A DNA stretch of 64,000 nucleotides, taken from the NCBI RefSeq assembly GCF_914271485.1, contig NZ_CAJZAG010000019.1:1-64000 (forward strand), read 5' to 3'. Positions 33,531-42,548 of the stretch are shown in pieces. A program made the translations under genes and the position numbers. The notes under the pieces are model-generated. The model saw only the letters and a list, made by a program, of their open reading frames with translations, was not told where the DNA came from and made no database searches. This DNA comes from Cupriavidus pampae. GTDB taxonomy: Bacteria > Pseudomonadota > Gammaproteobacteria > Burkholderiales > Burkholderiaceae. Each line of letters starts with the position of its first letter. Positions within the stretch are counted from its first letter, which is position 1.

Positions 33531-33561
33531 AGCGAACAGGAATTGAAGGAAGAGGAAAATC

Positions 33562-33678
33562 ATGAAAGTGCTGGCTTCTGTGAAGCGCATTTGCCGCAAC
33601 TGCAAAATTATCAAGCGCAACGGTGTAGTGCGCGTGATCTGCTCGTCGGATCCTCGCCACAAGCAACGCCAAGGCTAA
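33562..33678 (+). CDS. rpmJ: 50S ribosomal protein L36 (zinc type)
   Basis: L36 is the smallest 50S protein. The 38-residue product ([20 protein letters not shown] at the start) keeps the zinc ligands Cys11, Cys14, Cys27 and His33, so it is the zinc-binding form. AGAGGAAAAT precedes ATG 33562. The gene is short and easily missed; it lies between infA and rpsM as expected. Confidence 0.96.
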
Positions 33679-33695
33679 TCGAAGAGGATTGACGA

Positions 33696-34061
33696 ATGGC
33701 ACGTATCGCAGGGGTTAACATCCCCAACCACAAGCACACCGAAATCGGCCTGACGGCTATTTACGGTGTCGGTCGCTCGCGCGCTCGCAAGATTTGCGAG
33801 GCCACCGGTGTTCCGTTTGACAAGAAGGTCAAGGATCTGACCGACGGCGACCTGGAAAAGCTTCGTGACGAAGTGGGCAAGGTAACGGTTGAGGGTGACC
33901 TGCGCCGCGAAAACACGATGAACATCAAGCGTCTGATGGACCTTGGTTGCTATCGTGGCGTTCGTCACCGCAAGGGTCTGCCGCTCCGCGGCCAGCGTAC
34001 CCGCACCAACGCCCGCACCCGCAAGGGTCCGCGTAAGGCCGGCGTGGCTCTGAAGAAGTAA
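33696..34061 (+). CDS. rpsM: 30S ribosomal protein S13
   Basis: S13 contacts P-site tRNA and forms intersubunit bridges. The 121-residue product has MARIAGVNIPNHKHTEIGLT and the C-terminal GLPLRGQRTRTNARTRKGPR basic tail. It is the first ribosomal gene of the alpha operon, followed 24 bases later by rpsK. Confidence 0.98.
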   Translation: MARIAGVNIPNHKHTEIGLTAIYGVGRSRARKICEATGVPFDKKVKDLTDGDLEKLRDEVGKVTVEGDLRRENTMNIKRLMDLGCYRGVRHRKGLPLRGQRTRTNARTRKGPRKAGVALKK

Positions 34062-34085
34062 AGCCGAAGGCATAGGAACAGACAC

Positions 34086-34487
34086 ATGGCAAAAGGTCCG
34101 AACAACGCCGCCCAGCGCGCGCGTAAGAAGGTCAAGAAGAACGTTGCCGACGGCATTGCGCACGTTCACGCTTCGTTCAACAACACCATCATCACGATCA
34201 CCGACCGTCAGGGCAACGCCCTGTCGTGGGCGACCGCCGGTGGCCAGGGCTTCAAGGGTTCGCGCAAGTCGACGCCCTTCGCTGCTCAGGTTGCTGCCGA
34301 GAACGCCGGCCGCGTGGCGCAAGACCAGGGTATCAAGAACCTGGAAGTGCGCATCAAGGGCCCCGGTCCTGGCCGTGAATCGGCTGTCCGTGCGCTGAAC
34401 GCGCTGGGCATCAAGATCGCCGTGATCGAAGACGTGACGCCGGTGCCGCACAACGGCTGCCGTCCGCCGAAGCGTCGTCGTATCTAA
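34086..34487 (+). CDS. rpsK: 30S ribosomal protein S11
   Basis: S11 forms part of the mRNA exit site. The 133-residue product has NVADGIAHVHASFNNTIITI near residue 19 and ends VTPVPHNGCRPPKRRRI, both highly conserved. A terminator and leader separate it from rpsD, unlike the tight spacing in E. coli. Confidence 0.98.
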   Translation: MAKGPNNAAQRARKKVKKNVADGIAHVHASFNNTIITITDRQGNALSWATAGGQGFKGSRKSTPFAAQVAAENAGRVAQDQGIKNLEVRIKGPGPGRESAVRALNALGIKIAVIEDVTPVPHNGCRPPKRRRI

Positions 34488-34571
34488 GCATCGACACTGA
34501 ACGCCGATATCGAGCCCGTGCAAATTGGCTCGATGCCGGTGTTTCGCCGATGTGGTAGTATCGCGCGTTGA

Positions 34572-34606
34572 CCTGCTGCAACCTGTTGCGGCAGGTTTTC
34601 GTTTTG
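34572..34606 (+). terminator. Rho-independent terminator between rpsK and rpsD
   Basis: CCTGCTGCAA (34572-34581) pairs with TTGCGGCAGG (34586-34595) with one G-T pair, followed by TTTTCGTTTT. It should end or reduce transcription leaving rpsK. Confidence 0.82.
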
Positions 34607-34627
34607 TGTTTCATGCTTTTGCGTTAC

Positions 34628-34690
34628 TTCGCGGTGTTTCGGCGCCGCGAATGCCAATAAGCCCACCGTCCGTCAGATTTGCTGACGGAC
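34628..34690 (+). promoter_or_regulatory. rpsD leader hairpins
   Basis: After the terminator, TTCGCGG (34628-34634) pairs with CCGCGAA (34645-34651), and GTCCGTCAG (34668-34676) pairs perfectly with CTGACGGAC (34682-34690) across a 5-base loop, ending 65 bases before rpsD. No T run follows. S4 feedback on the alpha operon is known in E. coli; that this is its target here is speculation. No good promoter was found in this gap. Confidence 0.45.
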
Positions 34691-34755
34691 TCGCGGCGTG
34701 CCCGGTTTCCAGATGAAACCCGAGGCGGCGCAGCGATCGATCAAAGGAAGATAAA

Positions 34756-35379
34756 GTGGCACGTTATACCGGCCCGAAGGCCAAACTTTCCCGCCGCGAA
34801 GGCACCGATCTGTTCCTGAAGAGCGCACGCCGCTCGCTGGCCGACAAGTGCAAGCTGGATAGCAAGCCTGGTCAACACGGTCGCACCTCGGGTGCCCGTA
34901 CCTCCGACTACGGCAACCAGCTGCGCGAAAAGCAGAAGGTCAAGCGTATTTACGGCGTGCTCGAGCGTCAATTCCGCCGTTACTTCGCGGAAGCCGACCG
35001 TCGCAAGGGCAACACCGGCGAAAACCTGCTGCAACTGCTGGAATCGCGTCTGGACAACGTCGTCTATCGCATGGGCTTTGGCTCGACGCGCGCTGAAGCG
35101 CGTCAGCTGGTGTCGCACAAGGCGATCATGGTGAACGGCATTGCACTGAACGTGCCGTCGGCCCAGATCAAGTCGGGCGACGTTGTGACCGTGCGCGAAC
35201 TGTCGCGCAAGCAGGTCCGCATCGCTGAAGCGCTGTCGCTGGCCGAGCAGTCGGGTTTCCCGACCTGGGTGGCTGTCGATGCCAAGAAGTTCGAAGGCAC
35301 CTTCAAGCAAGCCCCGGATCGCACCGATATCTCTGGCGACATCAACGAGAGCCTGATCGTCGAATTGTATTCGCGTTAA
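34756..35379 (+). CDS. rpsD: 30S ribosomal protein S4
   Basis: S4 nucleates 30S assembly and is a translational repressor in E. coli. The 207-residue product starts at GTG 34756 (protein MARYTGPKAKLSRREGTDLF) and has the S4 RNA-binding domain with SRLDNVVYRMGFGSTRAEAR near residue 96. The zinc cysteines of the C-plus form are absent. AAAGGAAGATAAA lies before the start. A hairpin with four Ts separates it from rpoA. Confidence 0.97.
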   Translation: MARYTGPKAKLSRREGTDLFLKSARRSLADKCKLDSKPGQHGRTSGARTSDYGNQLREKQKVKRIYGVLERQFRRYFAEADRRKGNTGENLLQLLESRLDNVVYRMGFGSTRAEARQLVSHKAIMVNGIALNVPSAQIKSGDVVTVRELSRKQVRIAEALSLAEQSGFPTWVAVDAKKFEGTFKQAPDRTDISGDINESLIVELYSR

Positions 35380-35439
35380 TCGACTCGATCGATTCGCGAA
35401 CGGTTCCGCGGTTGCGCCTCCCGCAACGCCTCGTTATCA

Positions 35440-35494
35440 GCCCGACGCGCGTCATGCGCGGTCGGGCTTATTGCCCATCATGCGATGGGCTTTT
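35440..35494 (+). terminator. Double hairpin / weak terminator between rpsD and rpoA
   Basis: GCCCGAC (35440-35446) pairs with GTCGGGC (35461-35467), then GCCCATC (35473-35479) pairs with GATGGGC (35484-35490) followed by TTTT. The short T run suggests partial termination that would lower rpoA relative to upstream genes, or else a readthrough structure. Confidence 0.6.
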
Positions 35495-35555
35495 CAGGTT
35501 CCAAACGTCAGCCTTATCGGTGTAACGAGCCGAGGGTATTGAAAAGGACAACCTA

Positions 35556-36536
35556 ATGCAAACAGCACTCCTCAAGCCTAAAATTATCGCCGTAGAACCG
35601 CTTGGCGACCATCACGCCAAAGTCGTGATGGAGCCGTTCGAGCGCGGCTACGGCCATACGCTCGGTAACGCGCTGCGTCGCGTGCTGCTGTCGTCGATGG
35701 TTGGCTACGCGCCGACCGAGGTCACGATCGCTGGAGTGGTGCACGAGTATTCCACCATCGACGGTGTGCAGGAAGACGTGGTCAACCTGCTTCTGAACCT
35801 CAAGGGTGTCGTGTTCAAGCTGCACAATCGTGACGAAGTCACGGTGTCGCTGCGCAAGGATGGTGAAGGCGTGGTTACGGCTGCCGATATCGAGCTGCCG
35901 CACGACGTTGAGATCATCAACCCGAATCACGTGATCGCCCATCTGTCCGCCGGCGGCAAGCTGGACATGCAGATCAAGGTCGAGCAAGGCCGCGGCTATG
36001 TGCCGGGCAACGTGCGCAAGTTCGGTGACGAAGCGGGCAAGGTTATCGGCCGCATCGTGCTGGACGCGTCGTTCTCGCCGGTGCGCCGTGTGTCGTACGC
36101 CGTTGAATCCGCTCGCGTGGAACAACGTACCGACCTCGACAAGCTGGTGATGAACATCGAAACCGACGGCGTGATTTCGCCCGAGGAAGCGATCCGCCAG
36201 TCGGCTCGCATCCTGGTGGATCAGCTGTCCGTGTTCGCCGCGCTGGAAGGCACCGAGTCCGCCGCCGAGGCCGCTTCGAGCCGTACGCCGCAGATCGATC
36301 CGATCCTGCTGCGCCCGGTCGACGACCTGGAGCTGACGGTGCGCTCGGCCAACTGCCTGAAGGCCGAAAACATCTACTACATCGGCGACCTGATCCAGCG
36401 TACCGAGAACGAACTGCTCAAGACCCCGAACCTGGGTCGCAAGTCGCTCAACGAGATCAAGGAAGTCCTCGCCTCCCGTGGCCTGACGCTCGGCATGAAG
36501 CTCGAGAACTGGCCGCCTGCTGGCCTGGAGAAGTAA
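35556..36536 (+). CDS. rpoA: DNA-directed RNA polymerase subunit alpha
   Basis: The alpha dimer starts RNA polymerase assembly and its C-terminal domain contacts UP elements and activators. The 326-residue product has the N-terminal FERGYGHTLGNALRRVLLSS near residue 30 and the C-terminal domain with TPNLGRKSLNEIKEVLASRG near residue 292, joined by a flexible linker around residue 235. It is followed by rplQ, the standard end of the alpha operon. Confidence 0.98.
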   Translation: MQTALLKPKIIAVEPLGDHHAKVVMEPFERGYGHTLGNALRRVLLSSMVGYAPTEVTIAGVVHEYSTIDGVQEDVVNLLLNLKGVVFKLHNRDEVTVSLRKDGEGVVTAADIELPHDVEIINPNHVIAHLSAGGKLDMQIKVEQGRGYVPGNVRKFGDEAGKVIGRIVLDASFSPVRRVSYAVESARVEQRTDLDKLVMNIETDGVISPEEAIRQSARILVDQLSVFAALEGTESAAEAASSRTPQIDPILLRPVDDLELTVRSANCLKAENIYYIGDLIQRTENELLKTPNLGRKSLNEIKEVLASRGLTLGMKLENWPPAGLEK

Positions 36537-36713
36537 TTGACATAGCCGGGCTGCGGCAACGCGGCCCGGCTTGTCGAAACGCCGTCGGCATGGTGCCGAC
36601 AAGAAGGGTGGCAACACCCGGAAGCACTACCGGCCCGCGCCCATGCCTGCCAGTTATCTGGTGGCATAGCGATAGAAGAGCTGGTCAAACACTGTTATCG
36701 AAAAGGAATCATC

Positions 36714-37109
36714 ATGCGTCACCGTCATGGTTTGCGGAAGCTGAACCGCACCTCGTCGCACCGTCTCGCGATGCTGCGCAACATGTCCAACTCGCTGTTC
36801 CAACACGAGCTGATCAAGACCACCCTGCCGAAGGCCAAGGAACTGCGCAAGGTTGTCGAGCCCCTCATCACGCTGGCCAAGAAGGACACCGTGGCGAACC
36901 GTCGCCTGGCGTTCGCTCGCCTGCGCGATCGCGACATCGTGACCAAGCTGTTCACGGAACTGGGCCCGCGTTACAACGCGCGTCCGGGCGGCTACACCCG
37001 CGTGCTGAAGTTCGGTTTCCGTCAGGGCGACAATGCGCCGATGGCGCTGGTCGAGCTGGTCGACCGTCCGGAGATCACCGAAGCCCCGGCTGAAGAAGCT
37101 GCGGAATAA
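36714..37109 (+). CDS. rplQ: 50S ribosomal protein L17
   Basis: L17 is a 50S protein near the tunnel exit. The 131-residue product begins MRHRHGLRKLNRTSSHRLAM and has NALFxHE-like NSLFQHELIKTTLPKAKELR near residue 24, ending in an acidic alanine-rich tail. AAAAGGAATC precedes it. A strong terminator follows and closes the ribosomal protein region. Confidence 0.98.
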   Translation: MRHRHGLRKLNRTSSHRLAMLRNMSNSLFQHELIKTTLPKAKELRKVVEPLITLAKKDTVANRRLAFARLRDRDIVTKLFTELGPRYNARPGGYTRVLKFGFRQGDNAPMALVELVDRPEITEAPAEEAAE

Positions 37110-37166
37110 GGTATCGGACCTGCGGCAGCCTGTCTCACGACGGGTCTGCACGTAGCGCTTACAATC

Positions 37167-37198
37167 GAGCCAGGCTTTTGCCTGGCTCTTTTGTTTTT
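37167..37198 (+). terminator. Rho-independent terminator after rplQ
   Basis: GAGCCAGGC (37167-37175), a TTTT loop and GCCTGGCTC (37180-37188) are followed by TTTTGTTTTT. A near-ideal terminator, ending the alpha operon 31 bases before the likely dsbD start. Confidence 0.95.
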
Positions 37199-37229
37199 GG
37201 GCCCAACACAGAACAGGGAAGCGACGGGT

Positions 37230-39179
37230 ATGCAGGTGCAGTCCGGGATCAGATCGGCCGCCATGATTTGGCGGGTTGACGCGCGGCGTGTGCTGCGGTG
37301 GATAGCCGCTGCCTGGCTGCTCGTGCTGCTGTGCCTGCTCGGGTGGCAGGGTACCGCGCGTGCCGCCACCGAGGACGACTTCCTGCCGCCGGAACAGGCG
37401 TTTCGATTTGCGGCGCGGCAGCTCGACGATCGGACGGTCGAGATTCGCTTTGACGTTGCCGATGGGTACTACCTGTATCGGGAGCGTTTCGCGTTTGCGG
37501 CGCAGCCTGCGTTGGTGAAGCTCGGTGCGCCGGAATTTCCGCACGGCAAGGTCAAGTTCGACGAGACCTTCAACAAGGATATGGAGACCTACCGCGGCAG
37601 CGTGACGATTCGCGTGCCCGTGGAGGCTGGGCCGGCCGATGGCAAATGGGCGCTGACCGTGACCTCGCAGGGGTGCGCGGACAAGGGGCTGTGCTATCCG
37701 CCGCAGGAACACGTGTTCCGCGTGGGCGGGGCGCCGCTGGCGAATCTGTTTGGCGATCGCGCGCCCGCCGCGACGACGTCGAGCGTTGCTGCGGCGGGTG
37801 CTTCCGCGTTGCCCGCACCGACACCGTCGGCCACCGTTGTGGCCGCGGATGACGGCGACCGTATCGCACGGGCGCTGGCCAGCCGCAATCTCGGCGTCAT
37901 CGTCGCACTGTTCTTCGGTCTGGGCCTGCTGCTGACCTTCACCCCGTGCGTGCTGCCGATGGTGCCGATCCTGTCTTCGATCGTGGTCGGCGAGCATGTC
38001 ACGCGTGGCCGGGCGCTGACGGTGTCGCTGGCCTATGTGCTCGGCATGGCCGTGGTGTACACGGCGATCGGCGTGGCGGCGGGACTGATCGGTGAAGGTT
38101 TGGCAGCTGCGCTGCAGACGCCCTGGGTGCTCGGCGCCTTTGCGGTGTTGATGGTGGCGCTGGCGCTGTCGATGTTCGGACTTTATGAATTGCAGCTGCC
38201 GCAGGGCTGGCAGACGCGGCTGACGGAGTCATCAAATCGCCGTCAGGGCGGGCAGATCGCGGGGGCAGCGCTGATGGGCGCGATCTCGGCGCTGATCGTC
38301 GGACCGTGCGTGACGGCGCCGCTCGCGGGTGCGTTGGCTTATATCGCGCAGACTGGCGATGCCATGATTGGCGGCAGCGCGTTGTTCGCGATGGCGATCG
38401 GCATGGGGGTGCCGCTTGTGTTGGTGGGCGTGGGCGCAGGCAATCTGCTGCCGCGCGCGGGCCGCTGGATGGAGGCGACCAAGCGCTTCTTCGGCTTCGT
38501 GTTGCTGGGCGTGGCGATCTGGATGATCACGCCGGTGCTGCCCGCGTGGACCGTGATGATTGCGTGGGCGGCGTTGCTGCTTGTGGGCGCGGTCTACCTT
38601 GGCGCATTCGATGCGCTGGGCGCCGACGCGCGCGGTCTGGCGCGTCTGGGCAAGGGGCTGGGCATCCTCGCCGCGTTGGCCGGCGCGATCGTGCTGGTGG
38701 GGCTTGCCTCCGGTGGTCGCGATCCGTTGCAGCCGTTGTCGCATTTCAGCGTGAGCGGCAACGAGGGCGGAGCGGGTGGGGCGCGCGAGCAGTCATCGGT
38801 GCGTTTCGAGCGCATTCGCAGCGTGGCGGAACTCGACGCACGCGTGGCGGCTGCCGCGGCGGCGGGCCGCCCGGTGATGCTCGATTTCTATGCGGACTGG
38901 TGCGTGAGCTGCAAGGAGATGGAGAAGTTCACGTTCTCCGATGCGAAGGTGGGCGCGCGCATGGCGCAGCTGACGCTGCTGCAGGCGGACGTGACCGCGA
39001 ACAATGCCGACGATCGTGCGCTGCTCAAGCGCTTCAACCTGTTCGGGCCGCCCGGGATCATCCTGTTCGGTGCCGATGGCCAGGAGCGCCCCGTGCGCGT
39101 GATCGGTTATCAATCGGCTGATCGTTTCCTCGATAGCCTCGAGCGCGCGTTCGGCGCCTCCAGCGTCGCCGCGCGTTGA
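37230..39179 (+). CDS. dsbD: Thiol:disulfide interchange protein DsbD
   Basis: DsbD carries electrons from cytoplasmic thioredoxin across the inner membrane to periplasmic partners, including those that keep cytochrome c cysteines reduced. The 649-residue product has a signal-like segment (WIAAAWLLVLLCLLGW), the periplasmic alpha domain with CADKGLCYPP near residue 150, a multi-span core with FTPCVLPMVP and IVGPCVTAPLAG, and a C-terminal thioredoxin domain with DWCVSCKEMEKF near residue 553. All three cysteine pairs are present. ATG 37230 fits AGGGAAGCG; ATG 37263 is an alternative start. Confidence 0.95.
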   Translation: MQVQSGIRSAAMIWRVDARRVLRWIAAAWLLVLLCLLGWQGTARAATEDDFLPPEQAFRFAARQLDDRTVEIRFDVADGYYLYRERFAFAAQPALVKLGAPEFPHGKVKFDETFNKDMETYRGSVTIRVPVEAGPADGKWALTVTSQGCADKGLCYPPQEHVFRVGGAPLANLFGDRAPAATTSSVAAAGASALPAPTPSATVVAADDGDRIARALASRNLGVIVALFFGLGLLLTFTPCVLPMVPILSSIVVGEHVTRGRALTVSLAYVLGMAVVYTAIGVAAGLIGEGLAAALQTPWVLGAFAVLMVALALSMFGLYELQLPQGWQTRLTESSNRRQGGQIAGAALMGAISALIVGPCVTAPLAGALAYIAQTGDAMIGGSALFAMAIGMGVPLVLVGVGAGNLLPRAGRWMEATKRFFGFVLLGVAIWMITPVLPAWTVMIAWAALLLVGAVYLGAFDALGADARGLARLGKGLGILAALAGAIVLVGLASGGRDPLQPLSHFSVSGNEGGAGGAREQSSVRFERIRSVAELDARVAAAAAAGRPVMLDFYADWCVSCKEMEKFTFSDAKVGARMAQLTLLQADVTANNADDRALLKRFNLFGPPGIILFGADGQERPVRVIGYQSADRFLDSLERAFGASSVAAR

Positions 39180-39191
39180 TCCGATCGGGCG

Positions 39192-40448
39192 CTAGCGGTC
39201 CAGCCAGCGTCCTAGCGCCCACAGTGCGCCGATGCCGGCGACCACGGCACCCATCAGGCCGATCGACCACCAGAAGCCCTGCGGCGCATGGAGCCACGGC
39301 ATGCGCTCGAAGTTCATGCCGAAGATCCCGGTGATCAGCGTCAGCGGCATGAACAACGCGGTGATGACCGTCAGCGTGCGCATGGTGCGATTGGTGCGAT
39401 GCGCGACCGCCGAGAAGTGGATCTGCACGGCCGACTCGATCGAGTCCTCCAGCCGCCGCGCATGCGCGAGCACGCGCTGAATATGCTCCATGAGATCGGT
39501 AAGCCGGACCAGCAGTACCTCGTCGCGGCTGGCCGCCGCTGGCAGCGGCGCACCGTCTTGCTCGCTGCTATAGCGATTGTCGAGCAGACTGTCGCGAAAC
39601 TCCTGCAGCGCGTCGCGTTGCTCCTCGCTCAGATGCTCGAGCCGTCGCAACTGGATGCGCGCATCGAGCAGCCCTTCCCAACTCGAAAAACTGCGGCGCG
39701 CGCTGAGCAATGCGCGCTGCCAGCGGTCGAGCTGGCGCGTGAGCGGCGAGCGTAGTTCGAGGTAGCGATCCACCATCGCGTTGAGCAACCGCAGCATCAG
39801 GTCCTCGGGCCGCGTGGGCGGACGTACCCCATGCACCAGCGCGGCCTGTCCGTTGGTGCCGGGGGCGCCGGCCGGTCGCGGTGCCTGACAGAGGTCGAGC
39901 AGGCGCTGGCGTACCTGATCCAGCGTGCGGGATGGACCCTGGCGCACGGTGACGAGTACCGTGTCGAACACGAAGAACGTGACCGGCTGGGTGTCGATAC
40001 GTGCAAGCGCGGGCAAGAAGCCGGGCGGATACTTGCGCGCGGGTTTTTGCGCTGAGATGGGTACGGTCGAAGGTGTCGCCGCAGGCAGTGGCGTGGCCGG
40101 GGGCACGGACGCAGGCGCCGAGGCCGCATGCGCGGCGTCAGCCTCAGCGAACAGGCGGCTGGTCTCGAACGTGAGCTTGCGGAAGATCACCATGTCATAC
40201 GCATTGGTCGTGTCGAAGAACGACGGATGCGATGGATTGGTGGCGTCCATCAGATGCAGGTCGAGCACGGGCGCGCCGGTCAGCGGCGTCAGGCGGTCAC
40301 GCCACGCGGCGGGCGCGGGCGCGACTTCCTCGGTGTCGAAGTCCGCCCACACAAAGCGCGCTGCCGCGTTGCCAGCAAGAAACTCGCGCGCCGCCTCGAG
40401 GGTGGCGAGCGGGTGGACCTGACTGGCCGAGAAGCCAAGCAGTTGCAT
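39192..40448 (-). CDS. CorA-family divalent cation transporter
   Basis: CorA-type proteins form pentameric inner-membrane channels for Mg2+, Co2+ or Zn2+. The 418-residue product has a long cytoplasmic N-terminal part with a proline/alanine-rich stretch around residues 110-135 and, at the C-terminus, two membrane spans: LTVITALFMPLTLITGIF followed by the signature GMNFERMP, then a span ending in WALGRWLDR. The GMN motif identifies the family; whether it moves Mg2+ or, like ZntB, Zn2+ cannot be told. It faces dsbD tail to tail and lies 9 bases from hemB on the same strand. Confidence 0.88.
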   Translation of the reverse strand: MQLLGFSASQVHPLATLEAAREFLAGNAAARFVWADFDTEEVAPAPAAWRDRLTPLTGAPVLDLHLMDATNPSHPSFFDTTNAYDMVIFRKLTFETSRLFAEADAAHAASAPASVPPATPLPAATPSTVPISAQKPARKYPPGFLPALARIDTQPVTFFVFDTVLVTVRQGPSRTLDQVRQRLLDLCQAPRPAGAPGTNGQAALVHGVRPPTRPEDLMLRLLNAMVDRYLELRSPLTRQLDRWQRALLSARRSFSSWEGLLDARIQLRRLEHLSEEQRDALQEFRDSLLDNRYSSEQDGAPLPAAASRDEVLLVRLTDLMEHIQRVLAHARRLEDSIESAVQIHFSAVAHRTNRTMRTLTVITALFMPLTLITGIFGMNFERMPWLHAPQGFWWSIGLMGAVVAGIGALWALGRWLDR

Positions 40449-40457
40449 CGGCGGTGA

Positions 40458-41450
<993 letters not shown>

Positions 41451-41515
41451 GTGCAGTTCCGGGGGAGTCGGCGCGATCACGCCGAAAGAAAAACTAAACT
41501 TTTAAGTGTGCCCGC

Positions 41516-41522
41516 TATCATA
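41516..41522. promoter_or_regulatory. Face-to-face -10 boxes between hemB and the RNA candidate
   Basis: TATCAT (41516-41521, plus strand) and TATGAT (41522-41517, minus strand) overlap. The plus-strand box would start transcription about 7 bases later, at 41528, exactly where the first hairpin of the RNA candidate begins; the minus-strand box would give hemB a leader of about 60 bases. Neither has a good -35 box at 17-18 bases, so both are tentative. Confidence 0.4.
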
Positions 41523-41527
41523 CTCGC

Positions 41528-41642
41528 GGACACCTTGTGTTGCTTCGTGCGGCACGGTGTCCCCCGCTACTCCTCCCTGAGCGGGTACCCGCCCCAACCG
41601 GCGGGACGTTGGACCCCGTTGCCATGCAACGGGGCTTTTTTT
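41528..41642 (+). ncRNA. Candidate structured small RNA next to hemB
   Basis: This 115-base stretch folds by eye into four successive hairpins. (A) GGACACC (41528-41534) with GGTGTCC (41556-41562), topped by GTGTTGC/GCGGCAC and a TTCGT loop. (B) CCCGCT (41563-41568) with AGCGGG (41580-41585), whose loop ACTCCTCCCTG resembles an anti-Shine-Dalgarno sequence. (C) CCCGCC (41588-41593) with GGCGGG (41600-41605). (D) CCCCGTTGC with GCAACGGGG (41614-41634) and a T run, an intrinsic terminator that fixes the plus strand. No coding frame explains it. A hemB-linked RNA motif has, as I recall, been reported in Burkholderiales; I could not check whether this matches it. Confidence 0.55.
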
Positions 41643-41654
41643 GGGCACTTGAAT

Positions 41655-42548
41655 CTAGGACTTGGACTTGCTGCGTTGCGTGACCTTCGGTCGCAGCGCT
41701 TTCGGTACCCGGTGCTTGGTCTTCTTGACCGGGGCCTTGGCAGCAGCGACCTTCCGGGTTTTTGCCACAGGCGCAGCAACAGCACCACCCGCCCCAAGGA
41801 CAGCGGCATCCGCGCCCTCGGCGACTTCCGCCACCTCATCCGCAGCGCTGCCTTCATCGCTGCTCTCATCGCTGCTTTCGGTCGCTTCGACGCCATTCGC
41901 CTCAGGCGCCAAGGCTTCAGGCAATGAGAGCCAGCCGGCGATGACACGTTGTGCTTCCTCGATGCCACGGCGCTTGATGCTGGAAAACAACTGTGCGGTC
42001 ATCGGCACCGGCGTCTCGAGCTGGTCCGCATAGCCGGCCAGCACCTTGCGCGTCTGGCGCAGCGCCAATGCGTTCTCGCTGTTGGTCAGCTTGTCCGCCT
42101 TGGTCAGCAGCACGTGGATCGGCCGGCCCGTGGGCAGGAACCACTCCACCATCTGGCAATCGAGGTCCGTGAATGGACGACGCGCGTCCATCATCAATAC
42201 CAGCCCCGACAACTGCGTGCGGGTCTGCACGTAGTCGCTGAGCAGCCCCTGCCAGTGATACTTGGCCGTGCCCGAGACCTCCGCATAGCCGTAGCCGGGC
42301 AGATCGACGAGGAAGGCGAGCGGGTCCGGTGCCTTGACCGGCGCCACCGAGAAAAAGTTGATGTGCTGCGTGCGGCCGGGAGTACGCGACGAGAACGCGA
42401 GGCGCTTCTGGTTGCACAGGATGTTGATGGCCGTCGATTTGCCGGCATTGGAGCGGCCGGCAAACGCCACCTCCGGGACTGCCGTGGCGGGCAGATCGCG
42501 CAGGTGATTGACGGTAATGAAGAAGCGGGCCTGATGAAGAAGGGACAT
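41655..42548 (-). CDS. engB: Probable GTP-binding protein EngB (YihA/YsxC)
   Basis: EngB is an essential GTPase linked to 50S ribosome assembly. The 297-residue product has G1 FAGRSNAGKSTAINIL near residue 33, the G3 DLPGYGYAEV near residue 85 and the G4 LLTKADKL near residue 152. About 90 extra residues follow the GTPase domain: an acidic stretch rich in S, D, E and A, then a lysine/arginine-rich tail ending RPKVTQRSKSKS. E. coli YihA is about 210 residues. ATG 42548 gives MSLLHQARFFITVNHLRDLP, the normal start. No terminator for its own strand was seen. Confidence 0.93.
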   Translation of the reverse strand: MSLLHQARFFITVNHLRDLPATAVPEVAFAGRSNAGKSTAINILCNQKRLAFSSRTPGRTQHINFFSVAPVKAPDPLAFLVDLPGYGYAEVSGTAKYHWQGLLSDYVQTRTQLSGLVLMMDARRPFTDLDCQMVEWFLPTGRPIHVLLTKADKLTNSENALALRQTRKVLAGYADQLETPVPMTAQLFSSIKRRGIEEAQRVIAGWLSLPEALAPEANGVEATESSDESSDEGSAADEVAEVAEGADAAVLGAGGAVAAPVAKTRKVAAAKAPVKKTKHRVPKALRPKVTQRSKSKS

